64,000 nt of DNA, from the NCBI RefSeq assembly GCF_010211765.1, contig NZ_PDWO01000003.1, forward strand, positions 1-64,000. The letters are read 5' to 3'. Numbering within the stretch: the first letter of the stretch is position 1; every line of letters starts with the position of its first letter. The stretch is from Pseudoxanthomonas kaohsiungensis. GTDB lineage: Bacteria; Pseudomonadota; Gammaproteobacteria; Xanthomonadales; Xanthomonadaceae. Shown here piece after piece: positions 33,998-44,488 of the stretch. Under the pieces are notes generated by a model. It was not told the origin of the DNA and ran no database searches. It was given only the letters and a program-made list of their open reading frames with translations. The position numbers and the translations under genes were made by a program.

Positions 33998-34939
33998 TCA
34001 GCCGCGTCCGCGCTTGGCGACCGGCGCGCGGCCGTCGGCGAGGAACTTGCGCGGATTGACCACGCGGCCGTTCTCCCACACCTCGAAGTGGACGTGGGCG
34101 CCGGTGGAGCGTCCGGTCGAGCCGGCCTTGGCCACCTGTTCGCCGGCGCGGACCAGGTCGCCGGCCTTCACGGTCAGGCGCGAGTTGTGCGCGTAGCGGG
34201 TGACGTAGCCGTTGCCGTGGTCGACCTCGATCGTCATGCCGTAGCCGCTGCGCGACCCGGCGAAGCTGACCACGCCGTCGGCCACCGACATGACCGCGTC
34301 GCCGACATTGGCGTCGAAGTCGATGCCCTTGTGGAACTGGCGGCCGCGGCCGAACGGGTCGGCGCGGTTGCCGAAACTGGAGGTGATGTAGCTGCGGCGG
34401 ACCGGCGAACGCACCGGCAGGGTGTTGTTCTCGAGCTGGCGGTCGAACAGCAGTGACTCCATCACGCCCAGCTGGCGGCCGGAGGTCTCGAACTGCTGCT
34501 GCACCTCATCCAGGCCGGCGACCAGTTCGTCGCGCGGCATGTCGCGGGCGATGCCGGCGCCACCCTGGCCGGGCGTGCCCTGGAAGTCGAACTCGCCGTC
34601 TTCGAGCTGGCCCGCTTCGGTCAGGCGCTCACCGAGCGCGTTGAGGCGGTTGGCCTGGGCCTGCAGTTCGCCGAGGCGCGCGGCCAGTGCGTTGATTTCC
34701 TGCTGCGACTGGCGCTTGACCTGCTCGAGCTCGCGCTGCTGGTCGGCCAGGCGCGTTTCGGTGTGCTGGGCGCTGGCGACGCCGATCGCCACGCCGACGC
34801 CGGTGCCCAGGACGACGCCGGTACCGAGCACCGCGGCCAGGGCGGCGGCGGGTCGCCGGGTGGCCAGCGCCTGCAGGCGCCCGACCAGTCCATTGGCGTG
34901 GTTACCACGCGGGTTTCTTACGATGAATTTATAGCTCAT
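33998..34939 (-). CDS. M23 (LytM-type) peptidoglycan endopeptidase, membrane-anchored
   Basis: The 313-residue protein has an N-terminal membrane segment (about 36-58) and a coiled coil (about 62-105). The C-terminal M23 metallopeptidase domain has HKGIDFD (zinc His and Asp), RYAHNS, and HVHFEVWENGRVVNP (HxH). All zinc ligands are present, so it is probably an active DD-endopeptidase rather than an EnvC/NlpD-type activator. It sits next to secA, as in other xanthomonads. Its start codon overlaps that of the divergent DciA-like gene. Confidence 0.9.
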   Translation of the reverse strand: MSYKFIVRNPRGNHANGLVGRLQALATRRPAAALAAVLGTGVVLGTGVGVAIGVASAQHTETRLADQQRELEQVKRQSQQEINALAARLGELQAQANRLNALGERLTEAGQLEDGEFDFQGTPGQGGAGIARDMPRDELVAGLDEVQQQFETSGRQLGVMESLLFDRQLENNTLPVRSPVRRSYITSSFGNRADPFGRGRQFHKGIDFDANVGDAVMSVADGVVSFAGSRSGYGMTIEVDHGNGYVTRYAHNSRLTVKAGDLVRAGEQVAKAGSTGRSTGAHVHFEVWENGRVVNPRKFLADGRAPVAKRGRG

Positions 34940-35432
34940 GCTTTCGGGTATGCCTGATTTGAAGCCCAACGCCCGCACGGCGGCCGTCCCGCGTCCCGCA
35001 GCCGAAGCGGCGTTGGCGGATGAAACTGGCGCCACCTTGCGCCGAGCCCTCTGGCTCGATGCGCTGGACCAGCAGTTGCGTCCCCTGCTGCCCCCCGGGC
35101 TGGCCGGCCATTGCAGACTGGCCAACGTTTCCGGCGGACAACTCGTTTTTGTCACCGATTCCCCGGTCTGGCGGGCGCGGGTGCGCCTGGCAGAAGCCGA
35201 ACTCCTCGATGCGGCCCGCTCCGTCGGGCTGAACCCCACCGCAGTCATCTGTAAAACGACTACCGGTCCGTTGCATCCGCCTCGACCGGCCAGCGCAACG
35301 CCCCCCCTGGTTTCAGCGACCGCCCGGCAAGCCGTCGGCGACGCATTGGCATCCCTGCGGGAATCCGATCCGTCGGATTCCCCGGGCTCCGAGGCTCCTG
35401 CCCCGGGGTCTTCGACCGGCCCTGCAACGTAG
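34938..35432 (+). CDS. DUF721 / DciA-like protein
   Basis: The 164-residue protein carries a DUF721 domain in its first ~105 residues (LWLDALDQQLRPLLPPGLAGH, then LVFVTDSPVWRARVRLAEAELLDAARSVGL). DciA proteins of this family interact with the replicative helicase DnaB in bacteria lacking DnaC. The C-terminal 60 residues are Pro/Ser-rich and unstructured. Two starts are possible: ATG 34938, sharing bases with the M23 start on the other strand, or ATG 34950 (MPDLKPNARTA), which I find equally plausible. The role in helicase loading is inferred from the family. Confidence 0.78.
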   Translation: MLSGMPDLKPNARTAAVPRPAAEAALADETGATLRRALWLDALDQQLRPLLPPGLAGHCRLANVSGGQLVFVTDSPVWRARVRLAEAELLDAARSVGLNPTAVICKTTTGPLHPPRPASATPPLVSATARQAVGDALASLRESDPSDSPGSEAPAPGSSTGPAT

Positions 35433-35661
35433 TGTTTCGCCGTTGGAGGACAACCCGCGGGGCATCCTATCGTCACATCCCCCTCACGTCGTTAGCGAAT
35501 CATTAAAGATTCGTTACGCGGGATACGGATCGCGGATGGGGTTCACGCTTCGTGAAAGTCCCTGAAGGGCTGAAAACGTTCTCCGGACTGAATGGCCTGT
35601 TCAGGTTTGGAGGCGTCACTTGGACGATCCCGTGAAGCCGGTCCATGGCCGACAAGGCCCC
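35433..35661. other. Intergenic region after the DciA-like gene
   Basis: The region contains a near-palindrome GTTAGCGAATC / GATTCGTTAC (35491-35517, AT-rich loop) and the hairpin TTCACG-CTT-CGTGAA (35542-35556). The first could end the dciA transcript. No open frame or known RNA was recognised. Confidence 0.5.
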
Positions 35662-36115
35662 TGTAGGAGCCCATCTTCATGGGCGACCCGGGCGTCGGAG
35701 GAATAAGGGCGTCGCCTGTGTCGACGCGGCATCGGGTCGCCGATGAGGATCGGCTCCTACAGGCAGCGGCGTAGACCCCTGTAGGAGCCCATCTTCATGG
35801 GCGACCCGGGCGTCGGAGGAATAAGGACGTCGCCTGTGTCGACGCGGCATCGGGTCGCCGATGAGGATCGGCTCCTACAGGCAGCGGCGCAGACCCCTGT
35901 AGGAGCCCATCTTCATGGGCGACCCGGGCGTCGGAGAAGTGAGGGCGTCGCCTGTGTCGACAGGGCATCGGGTCGCCGATGAGGATCGGCTCCTACAGGC
36001 AGCGGCGCAGACCCCTGTAGGAGCCCATCTTCATGGGCGACCCGGGCGTCGGAGAAGTGAGGGCGTCGCCTGTGTCGAACGCGGCATCGGGTCGCCGATG
36101 AGGATCGGCTCCTAC
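35662..36115. repeat. Four-unit REP array downstream of lpxC, C/G orientation
   Basis: Pairs at 35662-35761, 35780-35879, 35898-35997 and 36016-36115 repeat with an exact 118-base period. The spacers (GTCGCCTGTGTCGACGCGGC within) are nearly identical. It is the longest and most regular array in the window, starting about 30 bases after the lpxC stop. Confidence 0.93.
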
Positions 36116-36144
36116 GACGGCGGGTTGGTGCGCGCGGGGAGCGG

Positions 36145-37056
36145 TCAGGCCAGCGCGGGCATGCCGTAGGCGAGCGGCGCCGGGGCGGCGACGTCTTCGA
36201 AGCTCACCTTCTCCCACGCGCTGGCGTCGGCCAGCAGGGCGCGGGCGAGCTTGTTGTTGAGCGCGTGGCCGGACTTGTAGCCCTCGTAGGCGCCCAGGAT
36301 CGGGCCGCCGACCAGGTACAGGTCGCCGATCGCATCGAGGATCTTGTGGCGCACGAACTCGTCGGCGTAACGCAGGCCGTCTTCGTTGAGCACGCGGAAT
36401 TCGTCCAGCACGATCGCGTTGTCCATCGAGCCGCCGAGGCCGAGGTTGAGCTCGCGCATGTATTCCAGGTCGCGCATGAAGCCGAAGGTGCGCGCGCGCG
36501 AGATCTCCTGGATGTAGGACGCGGTGGAGAACTCAAGGGTGTGGCGCGATTGCCTGGCCGGGATCATCGGATGGTCGAACTGGATGGTGAAGTCCAGCCG
36601 GTAACCGTCGAACGGGCTGAAGCGGGCGACCTTGTCGCCGTCGCGCACTTCCACGTCCTTGAGGATGCGGATGAAACGCTTGGGCGCGTCCTGCTCGGCG
36701 ATGCCGGCCGACTGCAGCAGGAACACGAATGGACCGGACGAGCCGTCCATGATCGGCAGCTCGGCCGAGGACAGCTCCACGATCATGTTGTCCACGCCCA
36801 GGCCGGCGGCGGCGGACATCAGGTGCTCGACGGTCTGGATCTTGGCTTCGCCGCAGGTCAGCCCGGTGCACAGGGTGGTCTCGGTGACCAGGCCGGCGGC
36901 CGCGGGCACTTCCACCACCGGCTCCAGGTCGGTGCGCCGGAACACGATGCCGTGGTCGACCGGGGCCGGGCGCAGGGTCATGTAGACCTTGTTGCCGCTG
37001 TGCAGGCCCACGCCGGTGGCGCGGATCGTGTTCTTGAGGGTGCGCTGCCGGGTCAT
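36145..37056 (-). CDS. lpxC: UDP-3-O-acyl-N-acetylglucosamine deacetylase LpxC
   Basis: LpxC is the zinc-dependent deacetylase that commits the cell to lipid A synthesis. The 303-residue protein has the usual length and zinc ligands: EHLMSA (His) near residue 79 and [13 protein letters not shown] (HKxxDxxGD) near 235. [13 protein letters not shown] and the catalytic His in KSGHALNN near 263 are present. ATG 37056 ([11 protein letters not shown]) matches the family. It is the last gene of the dcw region, as in E. coli. Confidence 0.97.
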   Translation of the reverse strand: MTRQRTLKNTIRATGVGLHSGNKVYMTLRPAPVDHGIVFRRTDLEPVVEVPAAAGLVTETTLCTGLTCGEAKIQTVEHLMSAAAGLGVDNMIVELSSAELPIMDGSSGPFVFLLQSAGIAEQDAPKRFIRILKDVEVRDGDKVARFSPFDGYRLDFTIQFDHPMIPARQSRHTLEFSTASYIQEISRARTFGFMRDLEYMRELNLGLGGSMDNAIVLDEFRVLNEDGLRYADEFVRHKILDAIGDLYLVGGPILGAYEGYKSGHALNNKLARALLADASAWEKVSFEDVAAPAPLAYGMPALA

Positions 37057-37467
37057 GGGGTCACCTGCGACGGGATATCCGTATGGGGTGTCGCGTGAAG
37101 TGCCTGAGAATATCACGCGTTTAGCTGAATCTTAACGGACTGCCAGGCGTGCCCGGGACCGCATGACGCCCTTCCCGTAGGAGCCGCTTCATCGGCGACC
37201 CGAGGGCACGGGACGGGCGATGGCACCGGTAATCCAGCCGCCTCGGGTCGCCCATGAAGATGGGCTCCTACACGGACGGAAGGCGCGCAGCGAGGGCAAC
37301 GAAAACCTGCCGGGCCTGGCCGGCCCGGCAGCAAGGGACCACGGACACCGGGACTGCAGCGCGCCATGGCAGGCGCGCCCCGGGGCTTGCTTCGCCGCAG
37401 GCCGGCCAGCGCCGGCGGCGACACACACATCACTGTTCCGCAGGCCGGCCTCGCGGCCGGCGTCCGG
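37057..37467. other. Intergenic region between ftsZ and lpxC
   Basis: These 411 bases contain one REP pair (37176-37272) and a short GC-rich hairpin GCCGGC-CTCGCG-GCCGGC near 37443-37460, just after ftsZ. No open frame of credible composition was found. A separate lpxC promoter is expected here but not identified. Confidence 0.6.
37176..37272. repeat. REP pair between ftsZ and lpxC, G/C orientation
   Basis: The left half is a slightly altered G-type REP (CGTAGGAGCCGCTTCATCGG). The right C-type half is intact. It is the last GTAGGAGC element before a 20-kb stretch with none. Confidence 0.88.
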
Positions 37468-38727
37468 TCAGTCCGCCTGGCGGCGCAGGAACGCCGGAAT
37501 ATCCAGGTAATCGCTCGGCAGGTCGGCGGCCGCCGGGGCCGGCGACGACGGCGCGGCCGGCGCATTCGCCGGACCGCCGCGGCGCAGGCCGAGGCCGCCG
37601 GTCGCCGTGGCGATCGGATCGGCGGCGAAGCCGTCGTCGATCGGCAGGCCGGTGGTGGCATCGCGGACCAGCCGCACCGGCGCGCGCATCGGCTCGCGCG
37701 CGCTGAAGTCGGCACGACCGCCGCCGAACTCGCGCTCGCTGCCGCGCACCGGCTGGCGGGCCACGGCGCGGTTGAGGCCGGTGGCCACGACGGTCACGCG
37801 CACCTCGTCCTGCATGTCCGGGTCGAGCACGGTGCCGACCACCACGGTCGCATCCTCGGAGGCGAAGCCCTCGACGGTGCGGCCGATCTCGTCGAACTCG
37901 GCCATGGTGAAGTCGGGGCCGGCGGTGATGTTGACCAGGATGCCGTTGGCGCCGGCCAGGTTGACGTCGTCCAGCAGCGGGTTCTGGATCGCCGACTCGG
38001 CCGCGGCCTGGGCCCGGTCGTCGCCGCGCGCGGTGCCGGTGCCCATCATCGCCAGGCCCATCTCCGACATGACGGTGCGCACGTCGGCGAAGTCGACGTT
38101 GATCAGGCCCGGGCGCACGATCAGGTCGGCGATGCCCTGCACCGCGCCCTGCAGCACGTCGTTGGCGGCGCGGAATGCCTGCACCATCGTCGCGTTGCGG
38201 CCCAGCACGGTGATCAGCTTCTCGTTGGGGATCGTGATCAGCGAGTCGCAATGGGTCGACAGTTCCTCGATGCCCTTGAGCGCGACCTGCATGCGGCGGC
38301 GGCCCTCGAACGGGAACGGCTTGGTGACCACGGCCACGGTCAGGATGCCCATCTCCTTGGCCAGCTGGGCCACCACCGGCGCGGCGCCGGTGCCGGTGCC
38401 GCCACCCATGCCGGCGGTGATGAACACCATGTCCGCGCCCTCGAGCGCGGCGATGATCTGCTCGCGGTCCTCCAGCGCGGCCTGGCGGCCGACTTCCGGG
38501 TTGGCGCCGGCGCCCAGGCCCTTGGTGACGTTGCCGCCGAGCTGCAGCTGCATCTTCGCGCCGCAGTTCTTGATCGCCTGGGAATCGGTGTTGGCGGTGA
38601 TGAATTCCACGCCGTCGACGCTGCTGTTGACCATGTGCGCCACGGCATTGCCGCCGCCGCCGCCCACGCCGATGACCTTGATCACCGCGTTCGGAGCCAT
38701 CTTCTCGATCAGTTCGAAATGTGCCAT
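37468..38727 (-). CDS. ftsZ: Cell division GTPase FtsZ
   Basis: FtsZ is the tubulin homologue that forms the Z ring. The 419-residue protein starts at [20 protein letters not shown] and has the tubulin signature [10 protein letters not shown] near residue 106 and T7-loop residues. A variable Pro/Ala linker follows (about 320-400). The conserved C-terminal peptide [11 protein letters not shown] binds FtsA and ZipA. The ribosome-binding site AGGA lies before ATG. A 194-base gap to ftsA, the only sizeable gap in the cluster, probably holds its promoters. Confidence 0.98.
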   Translation of the reverse strand: MAHFELIEKMAPNAVIKVIGVGGGGGNAVAHMVNSSVDGVEFITANTDSQAIKNCGAKMQLQLGGNVTKGLGAGANPEVGRQAALEDREQIIAALEGADMVFITAGMGGGTGTGAAPVVAQLAKEMGILTVAVVTKPFPFEGRRRMQVALKGIEELSTHCDSLITIPNEKLITVLGRNATMVQAFRAANDVLQGAVQGIADLIVRPGLINVDFADVRTVMSEMGLAMMGTGTARGDDRAQAAAESAIQNPLLDDVNLAGANGILVNITAGPDFTMAEFDEIGRTVEGFASEDATVVVGTVLDPDMQDEVRVTVVATGLNRAVARQPVRGSEREFGGGRADFSAREPMRAPVRLVRDATTGLPIDDGFAADPIATATGGLGLRRGGPANAPAAPSSPAPAAADLPSDYLDIPAFLRRQAD

Positions 38728-38921
38728 GTCCGTTGTCCTCGTTATTAAGTGCCGGCTTTCTATGCTCCGGCGTTCTTGTCGGGTACTGCCTTGTCGCCTT
38801 TCGTCCTGCGGGTTCGCCCGCCTCTCTGCCGCCTGCACCACTCGTCCGCCGCCTCGTCCGCCTTTCCCGCCTGCCGCCGCCGGCCCCGCCGTCGACGACC
38901 GTCCTGTTCAGTGGGGCGCGC

Positions 38922-40157
38922 TCAGAACTCGCCCCGGTACCAGTTGCGCAGCTTCTTGAAGAAGTTGCCGGCGCGGCCGCTGGGCAGCGAAGGCCGGCGC
39001 GGATGCTCGATCTGGCTGCCCATCAGCAGCAGGCCCACGCCGGTGGCGTGCACCGGGTTGCCGACCACCTCGCCCAGGCCGCTGACGTGCTGCGGGATGC
39101 CGATGCGCACCGGCATGTGCAGCATCTCCTCGGCCAGCTCGATCACCCCTTCCATCTTCGAGGCGCCGCCGGTCAGGACCATGCCCGCGCGCACCAGCTC
39201 CTCGAACCCGGAGCGGCGCAACTCGGCCTGGACCATCTCGAAGATCTCCTCGTAGCGGCCCTGCACCGCCTGCGCCAGCGAGGCGCGCGGCATCCGGCGC
39301 GGCGGCCGGTCGCCGACGCTGGGCACCTGGATGCTTTCCTCGGCCGTGGCCAGCTGCGCGAGCGCGCAGGCGTAGCGCACCTTGATCTGCTCGGCCTCGG
39401 GCGTGGGGGTGCGCAGCATGTGCGCGATGTCGTTGGTGACGTGGTCGCCGGCGATCGGCAGCGATGCCGTGTGGCAGATCGCGCCCTGGATGAACACCGC
39501 GATGTCGGTGGTGCCCGCGCCCATGTCGACCAGGACCACGCCCAGCTCGCGCTCGTCGGCGGTGAGCACCGCGACGCTCGAGGCCAGCGAGGACAGGATC
39601 AGGTCGTCGACCTGCAGGCCGCAGCGCTGCACGCACTTGGTGATGTTCTGCGCCGCCGACTGCGCGCAGGTGACGAGGTGGGCGTGCACCTCCAGGCGCA
39701 CGCCGGTCATGCCGACCGGGTTGCGGATGCCTTCCTGCGAGTCGTCGAGCACGTACTCGCGCGGGATCGCGTGCAGGATGCGCTGGTCGGCCGGGATCGC
39801 CACCGCCTTGGCCGCGTCCAGCACCCGGTCCAGGTCGGCCCAGGTCACCTCGCCGTCGCGGATCGGGACGATGCCCGGCGAGTTCTTGCACTGGACGTGG
39901 TTGCCGGAGATGGAAGCGTAGACCGAACGGATCTCGCAGCCGGCCATCAGTTCGGCCTCCTCCACCGCGCGCTGGATCGACTGCACGGTCGACTCGATGT
40001 CCACCACCACGCCGCGCTTGAGCCCGCGCGACTCGTGCGAGCCGATCCCGATCACCTCGATCGGGTTGCCCGGCGAGTACTCGCCCACCAGCGCCACGAC
40101 CTTGGAGGTGCCGATGTCGAGCCCAACGATGAGGGACTTGTCGCCTTTGCGGTTCAT
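38922..40157 (-). CDS. ftsA: Cell division protein FtsA
   Basis: FtsA is an actin-like ATPase tethering FtsZ to the membrane. The 411-residue protein has the phosphate-1 motif GLDIGTSKV near residue 12, the phosphate-2 region VDMGAGTTDIAVF, the adenosine motif LTGGASKMEG, and a C-terminal amphipathic helix (NFFKKLRNWYRGEF). Its ATG overlaps the ftsQ stop (ATGA, 40154-40157). Confidence 0.97.
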   Translation of the reverse strand: MNRKGDKSLIVGLDIGTSKVVALVGEYSPGNPIEVIGIGSHESRGLKRGVVVDIESTVQSIQRAVEEAELMAGCEIRSVYASISGNHVQCKNSPGIVPIRDGEVTWADLDRVLDAAKAVAIPADQRILHAIPREYVLDDSQEGIRNPVGMTGVRLEVHAHLVTCAQSAAQNITKCVQRCGLQVDDLILSSLASSVAVLTADERELGVVLVDMGAGTTDIAVFIQGAICHTASLPIAGDHVTNDIAHMLRTPTPEAEQIKVRYACALAQLATAEESIQVPSVGDRPPRRMPRASLAQAVQGRYEEIFEMVQAELRRSGFEELVRAGMVLTGGASKMEGVIELAEEMLHMPVRIGIPQHVSGLGEVVGNPVHATGVGLLLMGSQIEHPRRPSLPSGRAGNFFKKLRNWYRGEF

Positions 40158-40927
40158 GTACTGCTCGCCTGCTGTGATTGCGTATGCGCGGCGCGGTTCG
40201 GCGCCGGGGAAGGGGAAGCGGCGGCCTTGGCGGGCGTGCCCCAGGCCAGGGTGAAGCCGTTGGTGTAGCGCAGGTCCGCGCGCTCGATCGTGCGCGCCTG
40301 CTGCGCGAGCAGCTGCGGCAGCACGCGGGCGAAGCGTTGCAGGCGCGCGCGCGCATCGTCGCGCCCGACCACCACCTCGATGCCGTTGTCCAGGGTCAAC
40401 GACCAGCTTCCACGCGCATCCACGCCCAACCGCGCGATGCCGTAGCCGAGCGGTGCGAACAGCGCCCCCGCCTCGTTGTAGAGACCGACCACCTCGGCGG
40501 CGCGGGCATCCGGGCCCGCGAGGTGCGGCATGCGGCCGGCGGCCAGGTCCTTCGGCAGCGGGAACAGCTGCCCGCGCTCGGACAGGAGCCGGTCCTCGCC
40601 CCAGAACGCGAAGGGCACGTGTTCGACTACCTGGATTTCCAGCACGTCCGGCCAGGCCTTGCGTACCTGCGCACGCTCGACCCACGGCAGCCGCTCGACC
40701 GCCTTCTGCGCCGCGTCGAGGTCGGCGGCGAAGTAGCCGCGGCTGGCATACGGCGCCACTGCCGCGCGCAGCTGTTCGGCCTGGACCCGCTCGAACTGGC
40801 CGGTCACGCGCAGGCGCGACAGCGGCCAGCGCTCGGCGCCGACCCAGCCGTTGAGCACGGCCACCACCGGCAGCGCGACCAGCGCCACCGCCAGGAGCCA
40901 GGCCAGGATGCGCAGCAACGCGTTCAC
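40154..40927 (-). CDS. ftsQ: Cell division protein FtsQ
   Basis: FtsQ is a bitopic divisome scaffold. The 257-residue protein has a short cytoplasmic tail, one transmembrane segment (about 8-28), a POTRA domain beginning [15 protein letters not shown], and a beta domain. A low-complexity tail follows. The start is a GTG at 40927 overlapping the ddlB stop as GTGA. Confidence 0.94.
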   Translation of the reverse strand: MNALLRILAWLLAVALVALPVVAVLNGWVGAERWPLSRLRVTGQFERVQAEQLRAAVAPYASRGYFAADLDAAQKAVERLPWVERAQVRKAWPDVLEIQVVEHVPFAFWGEDRLLSERGQLFPLPKDLAAGRMPHLAGPDARAAEVVGLYNEAGALFAPLGYGIARLGVDARGSWSLTLDNGIEVVVGRDDARARLQRFARVLPQLLAQQARTIERADLRYTNGFTLAWGTPAKAAASPSPAPNRAAHTQSQQASST

Positions 40928-41904
40928 CCGGCTGCACCTCCGGCCGGATCGTCGGCCACGGCCTGTTCCAGGATCCGCCAGCAAAGCTCTTCGAAGCCGA
41001 TGCCGACCTGTTGCGCGGCCTTGGGGACCAGCGAATGGCTGGTCATGCCCGGCGCGGTGTTCACCTCGAGCAGGTACAGCGCGCCGCTGTCGCGATCGCG
41101 CATGACGTCCACCCGGCCCCAGCCGCTGCAGCCGGCGGCGCGGAACGCGGCCAGCGCGAGCGCGCCGATCTCCGCCTCGCCGGCCTCGTCCAGGCCCGGG
41201 CACAGGTACTGGGTGTCCTCGGCCACGTACTTGGCGTGGTAGTCGTACCACTGGCCCTTGGGCACGATCCGGATCGACGGCAGCGCCTTGTCGCCGAGGA
41301 TGCCGACGGTGAGCTCGTCGCCGATCACCATCTGTTCCATCAGCAGTTCGCCGGGATAGCGCGCGGCCAGTTCGACCGCGGCGACCAGGTCCGGATCGGC
41401 CAGCACGCGCGACACGCCCACGCTCGATCCTTCCGACGATGGCTTGACGATCACCGGCAGCCCCAGTTCGCGGGCGGCCGCCTGCACGCCACCTCCGCGC
41501 GCCAGGCGCGCGTAGCGTGGCGTCGGCAGTCCCAGCGACAGCCACACCTGCTTGGTCCGGATCTTGTCCATCGCCAGCGCCGAGCCGAGCACGCCCGAGC
41601 CGGTGTAGGGCACGCCCAGGGCCTCCATCAGCCCCTGCACGACGCCATCCTCGCCGCCGCCGCGCTGGCCGTGGAGGATGTTGAAGACACGGTCGAACTT
41701 CTTCGCCAGCAGGGCCTCCGCCAGTGCCGGGATGCCATCGACCCCATGCGCGTCGACGCCGTGCGCGCGCAGCGCCTCGAGCACGTTGCGGCCCGAATCC
41801 AGCGAGACCTCGCGCTCGGAGCTGGTGCCGCCCATCAGCACGGCGACCCGGCCGAACACGGTCGGATCGGTGAATCGCGGCGGCGGGAACGCGGCCATGC
41901 TCAT
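40924..41904 (-). CDS. ddlB: D-alanine--D-alanine ligase DdlB
   Basis: DdlB makes the D-Ala-D-Ala dipeptide used by MurF. The 326-residue ATP-grasp protein has [17 protein letters not shown] at the N-terminus, the [12 protein letters not shown] loop near residue 160, and ELTVGILGD. The metal-binding end is [22 protein letters not shown] 41904 overlaps the murC stop (ATGA). Confidence 0.97.
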   Translation of the reverse strand: MSMAAFPPPRFTDPTVFGRVAVLMGGTSSEREVSLDSGRNVLEALRAHGVDAHGVDGIPALAEALLAKKFDRVFNILHGQRGGGEDGVVQGLMEALGVPYTGSGVLGSALAMDKIRTKQVWLSLGLPTPRYARLARGGGVQAAARELGLPVIVKPSSEGSSVGVSRVLADPDLVAAVELAARYPGELLMEQMVIGDELTVGILGDKALPSIRIVPKGQWYDYHAKYVAEDTQYLCPGLDEAGEAEIGALALAAFRAAGCSGWGRVDVMRDRDSGALYLLEVNTAPGMTSHSLVPKAAQQVGIGFEELCWRILEQAVADDPAGGAAG

Positions 41905-43340
41905 GCCTGCTCCCCGCTGCCGGCGAAGCCGTCGGTGGCGATCCGGTGGGCGATGTAGCCGATGTCGCCGGCGCCCATCATCAGCAGCAGGTCGCCGTCG
42001 TGCAGCACGTCGGGCAGCACGTGGACCAGGTCGGCGACCTGCCCCACCACGACCGGCTCGCTGCGCCCGCGCGCGCGGATGGCGCGCGCCAGGGCGCGCG
42101 CATCGGCGCCCGGGATCGGCGCCTCGCCTGCGGGGTAGACCTCGCTCAGGACCAGCGCATCGGCCTCGGACAGCACCGCCGCGAACGCATCGAACTGGTC
42201 GCGGGTGCGCGAATAGCGGTGCGGCTGGAACGCCACCACCAGGCGCCGCTCGGGCCAGCCGCCGCGCGCGGCCGCGAAGACCGCTGCCAGCTCCTTGGGA
42301 TGGTGGCCGTAGTCGTCGACCACGCGCACCTTGGCGCCGGTGGCGGTGGCGACCTCGCCCAGGTCGTTGAAGCGCCGGCCGATGCCGGCGAACTTCTCCA
42401 GCGCCGCGGCGATGTTGGCCGGCGACACGCCCAGCTGCCAGGCCACCGCGGCGGCGGCCAGTGCGTTGAGCACGTTGTGCCGGCCCGGCAGGGCCAGGGT
42501 CACCGGCACGGTCGCGCCTTCGGGCAGGCGCAGGGTGAAGCGCATGCGCGGGCCGTCCTGGACGATGTCGTCCGCGCGCACGTCGGCGTTCTCGGCGGTG
42601 CCGTAGGTCATCACGTGGCGCGGCGTGTGCGCGGCCAGGGCGGCGACTTCCGGGTCGTCGATGCACAGCACGGCCAGGCCGTAGAACGGCAGTCGCTGCA
42701 GGAACTCGGCGAACGCCGACTGCAGGCGGGCGAAGTCGCCGCCGTAGTTCTCCAGGTGGTCGGCGTCGATGTTGGTGATGACCGCGATCAGCGGGTTCAG
42801 GCGCAGGAAGCTGCCGTCGCTCTCGTCGGCCTCGGCGACCAGCCACTGCCCGCCACCCAGCTTGGCGTTGGCGCCGGCGGCCAGCAGCTGGCCGCCGATC
42901 ACGAACGTCGGATCCAGCCCGCCTTCGCTGAGCACCGCCGCGGTCAGGCTGGTGGTGGTGGTCTTGCCGTGCGTGCCGGCGACGGCGATGCCGCGGCGGA
43001 AGCGCATCAGCTCGGCCAGCATCGCCGCGCGCGGCACGATCGGGATGCGCTGGCTGCGCGCCTCCATCAGCTCCGGGTTGTCCTCGCGGATCGCGCTGGA
43101 GACCACCACGCAGTCGGTACCGAGGACGTTGGCCGCCGAATGGCCGCGGATCACGCGCGCCCCCAGCCGCGCCAGGCGGCGGGTGGCGGCGTTGTCGGCG
43201 GTATCGGAGCCGGACACCTCGTAGCCGAGCGTCAGCATCACCTCGGCGATGCCGCTCATGCCGGTGCCGCCGATGCCGACGAAATGCACGCGAGGGAAGG
43301 CGCGCACCAGGTCGTCGGTGTCGTGCAGGCGGCGGATCAT
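41901..43340 (-). CDS. murC: UDP-N-acetylmuramate--L-alanine ligase MurC
   Basis: MurC adds L-alanine to UDP-MurNAc. The 479-residue Mur ligase has the UDP-binding N-terminus [17 protein letters not shown], the ATP loop [11 protein letters not shown] near residue 119, and the central motif [11 protein letters not shown]. The C-terminal domain contains [10 protein letters not shown] and [12 protein letters not shown] 43340 overlaps the murG stop. Confidence 0.97.
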   Translation of the reverse strand: MIRRLHDTDDLVRAFPRVHFVGIGGTGMSGIAEVMLTLGYEVSGSDTADNAATRRLARLGARVIRGHSAANVLGTDCVVVSSAIREDNPELMEARSQRIPIVPRAAMLAELMRFRRGIAVAGTHGKTTTTSLTAAVLSEGGLDPTFVIGGQLLAAGANAKLGGGQWLVAEADESDGSFLRLNPLIAVITNIDADHLENYGGDFARLQSAFAEFLQRLPFYGLAVLCIDDPEVAALAAHTPRHVMTYGTAENADVRADDIVQDGPRMRFTLRLPEGATVPVTLALPGRHNVLNALAAAAVAWQLGVSPANIAAALEKFAGIGRRFNDLGEVATATGAKVRVVDDYGHHPKELAAVFAAARGGWPERRLVVAFQPHRYSRTRDQFDAFAAVLSEADALVLSEVYPAGEAPIPGADARALARAIRARGRSEPVVVGQVADLVHVLPDVLHDGDLLLMMGAGDIGYIAHRIATDGFAGSGEQA

Positions 43341-44488
43341 GCGGAAACTCCAGGAGACTTGTCGGACGGAAGCGATTCTTCGAGGACCACCTCGGCGATG
43401 CGCGCGGCGGCATCGGGCCGGGCCAGCGCGCGCGCCGCGCGCGCCATCGCCAGGCGCCGGGCCGGATCGGCGAGCAGGTCGCGCAGCAGCGGCTGCAGGT
43501 TGGCGGCCAGCTGCGCGTCCTGCCTGAGCAGCAGCGCGGCGCCGTTGTCGACCAGGTATTCGGCGTTGCGGGTCTGGTGGTCGTCGACCGCGGCGGCGAA
43601 CGGCACCAGCACGCTGCCGATCCCCACGGCGCACAGTTCCGCCAGGGTCGAAGCGCCGGCGCGGCACACCACCAGGTCGGCCCACGCGTAGGCGGCGGCC
43701 ATGTCGTCGATGAAGGCTTCCACGCGCGCCTGCACGCCGGCGTCGGCGTAGGCGCGCTCGGCCTCGGCGCGCAGCTTCTCGCCGCACTGGTGGCGCACCT
43801 CGACCGCCCCGCCCAGCTTGGCCAGCGCCACCGGCACTGCCTCGTTGAGGGCGCGGGCGCCCTGGCTGCCGCCCAGCACGAGCAGGCGCAACGCGCCTTC
43901 GCGGCCGGCCAGGCGCTGCTCGGGCGGCGCGATGGCCGCGATCTGCGCGCGCACCGGGTTGCCGGCAACTTCTTCCCTGGCGAAGCTGCCGGGGAACCCG
44001 CTGAGCGTGCGCCGCGCCAGCCGGGACAGTACCCGGTTGGTCATGCCCGGCGCGCGGTTCTGCTCATGCACGAGCAACGGCAACCCCGACATCCAGGCGG
44101 CCAGCCCGCCGGGGCCGGAGGCGAAGCCGCCGAACCCGATCACCGCGCGCGGACGGCGCCGGCGCAGCACCGCGCGCGCGGCGTTGACCGCCTTGAGCAG
44201 GCGGAACGGCGCGGCCAGCAGGGTCAGCTTGCCCTTGCCGCGAACGCCGGCCACCGGCAGCGTGTCGATCTCGATCCCGTGCTGGGGGACCAGCCGCGTT
44301 TCCATCGCGCCGGTCGCGCCCAGCCAGACCACCGGCACGCCGCGCCCGCGCAGCACGTGCGCCACCGCCAGCGCCGGGAAGATGTGGCCACCGGTGCCGC
44401 CGGCCATCACCACGACCGGCCGTTCCTGTTGATTACCCGCACATGGATGTGCGGGCTTCTGCGAGGGACTCGCATGAATGCCGCTCAT
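43337..44488 (-). CDS. murG: Lipid II synthase MurG, with a repeat-derived N-terminus
   Basis: MurG transfers GlcNAc to lipid I at the inner face of the membrane. From ATG 44488, which overlaps the ftsW stop, the protein has 383 residues, with the glycine loops MAGGTGGH and LGGSQGA, the motif HQCGEK, and the UDP-GlcNAc site [11 protein letters not shown]. Residues 2 to about 22 ([19 protein letters not shown]) are encoded by a palindromic element also found between tolQ and tolR. A second start, GTG 44413, follows an AACAGGAA site contributed by the element. It would give 358 residues, the normal family length (E. coli 355). Which start is used is open. Confidence 0.93.
   Translation of the reverse strand: MSGIHASPSQKPAHPCAGNQQERPVVVMAGGTGGHIFPALAVAHVLRGRGVPVVWLGATGAMETRLVPQHGIEIDTLPVAGVRGKGKLTLLAAPFRLLKAVNAARAVLRRRRPRAVIGFGGFASGPGGLAAWMSGLPLLVHEQNRAPGMTNRVLSRLARRTLSGFPGSFAREEVAGNPVRAQIAAIAPPEQRLAGREGALRLLVLGGSQGARALNEAVPVALAKLGGAVEVRHQCGEKLRAEAERAYADAGVQARVEAFIDDMAAAYAWADLVVCRAGASTLAELCAVGIGSVLVPFAAAVDDHQTRNAEYLVDNGAALLLRQDAQLAANLQPLLRDLLADPARRLAMARAARALARPDAAARIAEVVLEESLPSDKSPGVSA
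44423..44476 (-). repeat. Twin-hairpin GGA-loop element inside the 5' end of murG
   Basis: On the plus strand CCCGCACA-TGGA-TGTGCGGG is followed by GCGAG-GGA-CTCGC. It aligns with the element at 20653-20700 over about 53 bases with roughly eight differences, including the flanking TTCCTGTTGA. It lies between the ATG that overlaps the ftsW stop and the conserved MurG core. Confidence 0.8.
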
